From NCBI RefSeq assembly GCF_035582795.1, contig NC_134379.1:2970001-3034000 (forward strand): a stretch of DNA of 64,000 nucleotides, read 5' to 3'. Below the pieces are notes generated by a model that saw nothing but the letters and a program-made list of their open reading frames with translations, was not told where the DNA came from and did not search any database. Shown piece after piece: positions 61,401 to 64,000 of this stretch; positions within the stretch are counted from its first letter, which is position 1; each line of letters begins with the position of its first letter. The DNA is from Mycteria americana. Taxonomy: Eukaryota > Chordata > Aves > Ciconiiformes > Ciconiidae. Made by a program: the position numbers and the translations under genes.

Positions 61401-63245
61401 GAGCACAGCATAGACGGAGAAAAACAAGCCATGGAGGTAGGTGAGACTGCTGTGGATTATGGCTTTTACTCAGGAACTCTGGCTTTTTAAGATCCTGTTG
61501 CACAAAAACTATTGGCTAGTTGTCCTATGAAACCCCAACAGTGGAAATAAAGAACCAAGGACACGTTGCTGACTAACCAGAACACACAGGAAAACACACT
61601 AGTTTTGCATAGCAAAGGCACAGGACAGACAACAAATCTGGAGTTATATAGCCTTTGGGTGGAGAGATGTTTCAAAGTCTGTACAGTCTGATTGCACTCT
61701 CATACTGCTTATTCAGATTATATATTCATTTCTGGGACTGCAACCATGAATCAACCTATGCAACCAAAAGAAAATATTCTCTTCAAGGCAAGACAAGTCG
61801 CCAGTGCTGATACACATGGACTGGTGGAAGGCAACCACCCCGCTTTCAAAGCGTGACGTAAAAATCTGCCTGTTCCGCTGCACAGGCTGAAAATTGAGGG
61901 CTGCAGCAGTCCACAGAGCACTTCACCTTCTGGGGGGGATGTATGAAATGATACCACTGTTGATGAATGACATTTCAAATTATAGTCCGCTTATTGCATA
62001 GCTCCTGCCTCGGGTCAAGGGCCTCGAGCTGTCTGTCCCCAGCCTGTAGGCAGCAAAGCAGCTCTGGCCCCACTGCAGCGTAGGTGCAGAGAAGCAGCCA
62101 GGCTTTACTTACAACAACGAACTGTAGAGGAAAATGAACAAATAAATAATGGGCCTTGACAATATATTGTCTTACAGCTTCACATTGTCCACATAAGAGA
62201 AGATGTTTCAGATATAACAGAAGCAAAGAAACATGCAGATGGTGTGGCGGTGTTAGCATTCTTTATAAAGGTAGGTAGCCGAATTTTTAATTGCCCATCT
62301 CAAATCTACCAGCAATTTGGCTGAGTGATCGGTTGTGTTAATGTTACAGTAGTCCAAGACCTAAGCCCTCCCATCTTCTGCAGGCATTCAGTGCCAGCAC
62401 TTAGTTCCTTTACCCTTTTTCTATATTCTGCTTGCTGTTATCTTTTAGCTTTGTGGTTCTTTCCTGTTTTATTCATAATTAATTTAAAGCAACCAGTTGT
62501 TGAGAAATGTATGATTTGGAATCAAAATATTTCCATTTCAGGTTGAAGAAGAAAATAAAAACTATGCAACTCTAATAAATGCATTAGACAATATTAAATA
62601 CAAAGGTAAGACACTTGTGTTGGTCAAAACGCAACATATATTTATTTCGAGCTCATCTACTACCGGGTAGTTCATGGCCCAGTCCTATTCTAATTACAGT
62701 GGAGATTGTTACTTGAAAGTCAAAGATAAAGGTTAGTTTGTCAAGCACTCAGAGCATTGCAGGTGGGAGAAAAGCTAGTTCTCCATATTTGCAGTGAAGA
62801 AACGCCCCCAGTATCGGAATGAGTATTCCCGCTTCTGCAGGAGGAAGCAAAGTGAGAAGAAAAACCTGCAGAGCGTTAACACAAGAGGTGTGCGTAACTC
62901 GTGCTCTGTGGATCCTGCAGCTGGCAGGCAGGGATGTCACAAGCAGCGCAGTGCGGCCGGCCCAGGCGGCGTGGGAAGCGTGCGCGGGGATGAGGCTTTA
63001 CACAGCCACGTTTGAAGACAGGCGCGAACAATATCTGCAGCCGCGCTTCTTACGAGCGCTATTTCCACATGGTTTGTCTAGGGCAAACAACAGAGATGGA
63101 TCCTTTGCCACTGAGTTCTCTGCTCCCACCTGAGGAAGACCTTGAAAGGTACTATCGGTATGAGGGTTCCCTCACCACTCCCGACTGCCATGAGGGTGTC
63201 ATCTGGACAGTATTTGAGAAGCCAATTGAACTCAGTATTTCTCAG
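46469..63245 (+). CDS. CA4: CA4-type extracellular carbonic anhydrase, 7 exons (3' end outside the window)
   Basis: This is an alpha carbonic anhydrase (CO2 + H2O to bicarbonate) of the membrane CA4 group. Exons: 46469-46526, 57729-57782, 58613-58783, 61279-61436, 62178-62270, 62542-62605, 63082-63245; phases agree, giving 254 residues so far. Residues 1-18 (MELLFLVLFSLHILKTEA) form a signal peptide. Active-site residues are all present: proton-shuttle H93 in NNGHT, zinc ligands H120 and H122 in FHLHW and H149 in LHIVH, E136 in GSEHS, and T231-T232 in SLTTPDC. C235 pairs in the family with the cysteine before QSPIN, also present, as is the second N-terminal cysteine pair. It should be active. 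The last exon, with the GPI signal, was not found in 63246-64000. Birds may carry more than one CA4-like gene, so it could be a paralogue. Intron 3 has a GC donor. Confidence 0.9.
48310..48460 (+). repeat. MIR-like SINE fossil
   Basis: TTACAGGGCTTTGTAAAG, then CATTATCCCTATTCTACAAA and GGGAAACCGAGGCAC, correspond to the MIR core (TTATCCCCATTTTACAGATG, GGAAACTGAGGCAC). It is degraded after that. Confidence 0.6.
53180..53275 (+). repeat. Probable MIR-like SINE fossil
   Basis: AGAGCTTAAGGGTCTTTTCC, TAGATCACACAATAGCACAT and a GGCTTCCAGCC tail keep the order of the MIR 3' half. The match is weak. Confidence 0.35.
54260..54490 (+). mobile_element. Old CR1-like LINE fragment
   Basis: The translated order ANRLWKSLLREV, then IKTRLDNI, resembles the C-terminal end of CR1 ORF2 (LWNSLPREVVE...FKARLD). 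It is much more diverged than the element at 42233 and its edges are uncertain. Confidence 0.45.
55535..55620 (+). repeat. Probable MIR-like SINE fossil (5' part)
   Basis: CCATTGTGCAAGGCACTATA, CAAAGCCAGAACAG and AAGAATTTACAGT follow the segment of MIR that reads about TGTGCTAGGCACTGTACA and AAGAGCTTACAATC. Confidence 0.45.
56220..56810. other. ATTA/TAAT-dense block in CA4-like intron 1
   Basis: About 600 bp unusually rich in ATTA and TAAT cores, for example TTTATTAATCATAGG, AGTATTAATCATGATTA and TGATTAAAATTAAATAG. It has the look of a homeodomain-bound enhancer or simply of AT-rich DNA; no coding potential. Confidence 0.3.
58242..58281. repeat. (CAC)n(CAT)n triplet repeat in CA4-like intron 2
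   Basis: Short run of CAC/CCA triplets followed by CAT/TCA triplets. Confidence 0.85.
58613..58783 (+). CDS. CA4: CA4-like exon 3, ending in a GC donor
   Basis: This exon encodes DPRQWYQIDVTCKGNKQSPI through KWKIENNGHT, including the substrate-pocket histidine. It ends ACAG|GCAAGT, a GC splice donor with otherwise perfect consensus. The join to VKVKLSTFPK at 61279 keeps the frame and matches the family. Confidence 0.9.
60075..60240 (+). repeat. MIR-like SINE fossil in CA4-like intron 3
   Basis: CAAAGGTCCTACAATCTAAA, CATCTATTTACAGATAAAAA and TAACTAAATGACTCACGCAA follow the MIR core order (GCTTACAATCTAA, CCATTTTACAGATGAGG, TTAAGTGACTTGCCCAAG). Confidence 0.55.
60825..61020 (+). repeat. MIR-like SINE fossil in CA4-like intron 3
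   Basis: CTCCATTTTACAAAGGGAAA, an AT-rich interruption, then AGTCATTCAAGTTCACAGAG and GGGATCAGAAGCTCCAAGTG match MIR core and tail segments in order. Confidence 0.5.
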
Positions 63246-64000
63246 GTAAGTCGCAGAGGGATAGCCCGTAAGGTCTGCTTACGGTTATTTTGCCCCTTCG
63301 GCTGCCTGCTCGCTCACACAAATTAACACAGACTCATTAGCTGCTCCACTGCTTTGTTCCTATGACACACACACGCTTGCTTGGCATTAGCCTAAACACA
63401 GTCGCCAGTGCCGTTTTTTTGACCCTATTAAGTCATCTCTCAAAAAATGGCAGGAAAGGGGAAGGAAGGGAAAATGACGATGTGAAAAGAAAGCCAAAAA
63501 ACCCCACAGGTAAACGCCTAGCTCAGTGCTTCAGCAGCAGCACTTCCACTGCTCACCCCCAAATTTCACTGCTTTTCTCCTATTGTCGTAGTATTAGGAT
63601 ACCAGAACAGAACACTTCAAAATCCAAACTTTGAGTCTATCGGCATCAGCTTTAAGCAACCCATTTTTGTCCCAGAGAGAGGAACAGGAGACTGAATCGT
63701 GACTGCCTCTGAAATGCAGATTGTTTAGCTGACAGAGCACACGATTAAAAAATTCAGATGCCCTGGTGCGGACTCTCAGCAATACTACTGGCCAGCACAG
63801 CCTGGCCAAGAGCCAGCACCTGTATTTTAGTTCCTTACCGAATGTACTCATAATCACGTCAGTCACAGGGCAATGCTCAGCCACACACACGTCAGCATAG
63901 CACAGTACCCAAGAGGGAGCATCTGCTTGCTCTGAGCCAGCTTCTTGCTGAAGCCGTTAGAAATTTGAAGCGAAGAAAGAAATCCTAGTCCTCTTACTTT
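63246..64000 (+). other. Intron 7 of the CA4-like gene (partial)
   Basis: Sequence after the donor CAG|GTAAGT at 63246. The last family exon (about QILAFSQKLYY in human, through the GPI signal) is not visible on either side of the possible acceptors here. Confidence 0.7.

Noticed and set aside
63246-64000. Last exon of the CA4-like gene
   Set aside because: No frame resembles the expected C-terminal sequence or a GPI-attachment signal, so it must lie beyond the window.
1-64000. Retroviral or other virus-like elements, tRNA genes, CRISPR arrays
   Set aside because: No LTR pairs, polymerase or capsid remnants, cloverleaf-type sequences or spaced repeats were recognised; the only reverse transcriptase is that of the CR1 LINE.

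Overview
The window is nuclear vertebrate DNA, almost certainly from a bird. It has GT-AG spliced genes with short introns, CpG-island promoters, one CR1 LINE as its only young transposon, and only worn MIR-like SINEs otherwise. The gene order GGNBP2 - PIGW - MYO19 - ZNHIT3 is the same block as human 17q12, in the opposite orientation, and is the arrangement I would expect on chicken chromosome 19. No retroviral or other virus-like element, CRISPR array or RNA gene was recognised.

Layout. 1-3020: 5' end of GGNBP2 on the minus strand (first coding exon and part of the following intron), with a large CpG island at about 2870-4480. 4480-8484: intergenic. 8485-10005: PIGW, minus strand, single coding exon. 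10640-11420: CpG island shared head-to-head by PIGW (minus) and MYO19 (plus). 12647-31834: complete MYO19, 24 coding exons, rebuilt from splice sites and phases to 967 residues. 32923-34131: complete ZNHIT3, minus strand, five exons, 158 residues, converging on MYO19. 36206-37174: an intronless class A GPCR, minus strand, of the lipid-receptor (MECO) type; its exact orthology is uncertain. 37380-46380: intergenic, with one CR1 insertion at 42233-43210. 46469-63245: seven exons of a secreted or GPI-type carbonic anhydrase of the CA4 group, plus strand; its last exon lies beyond the window. Its 11-kb first intron holds several fossil SINEs.

Functions. PIGW acylates inositol in GPI-anchor synthesis, and CA4-type enzymes are usually GPI-anchored, so the window happens to hold a GPI-assembly enzyme and a probable GPI-anchored protein. 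MYO19 is a mitochondrial myosin, ZNHIT3 a snoRNP-assembly factor, and GGNBP2 a zinc-finger-type regulator of germ cells and placenta. They form a conserved synteny block, not a pathway.

The most interesting observations are: an 84-bp sequence found in the same orientation in both the GGNBP2 and the PIGW/MYO19 CpG islands; a GPCR whose TM6 toggle tryptophan is replaced by tyrosine; a 30-bp minisatellite in ZNHIT3 intron 1 that repeats a splice-donor-like motif; a CpG island with no evident gene of its own at the 3' end of the GPCR; and a GC-AG intron in the carbonic anhydrase gene. I found no clearly novel multi-gene system.
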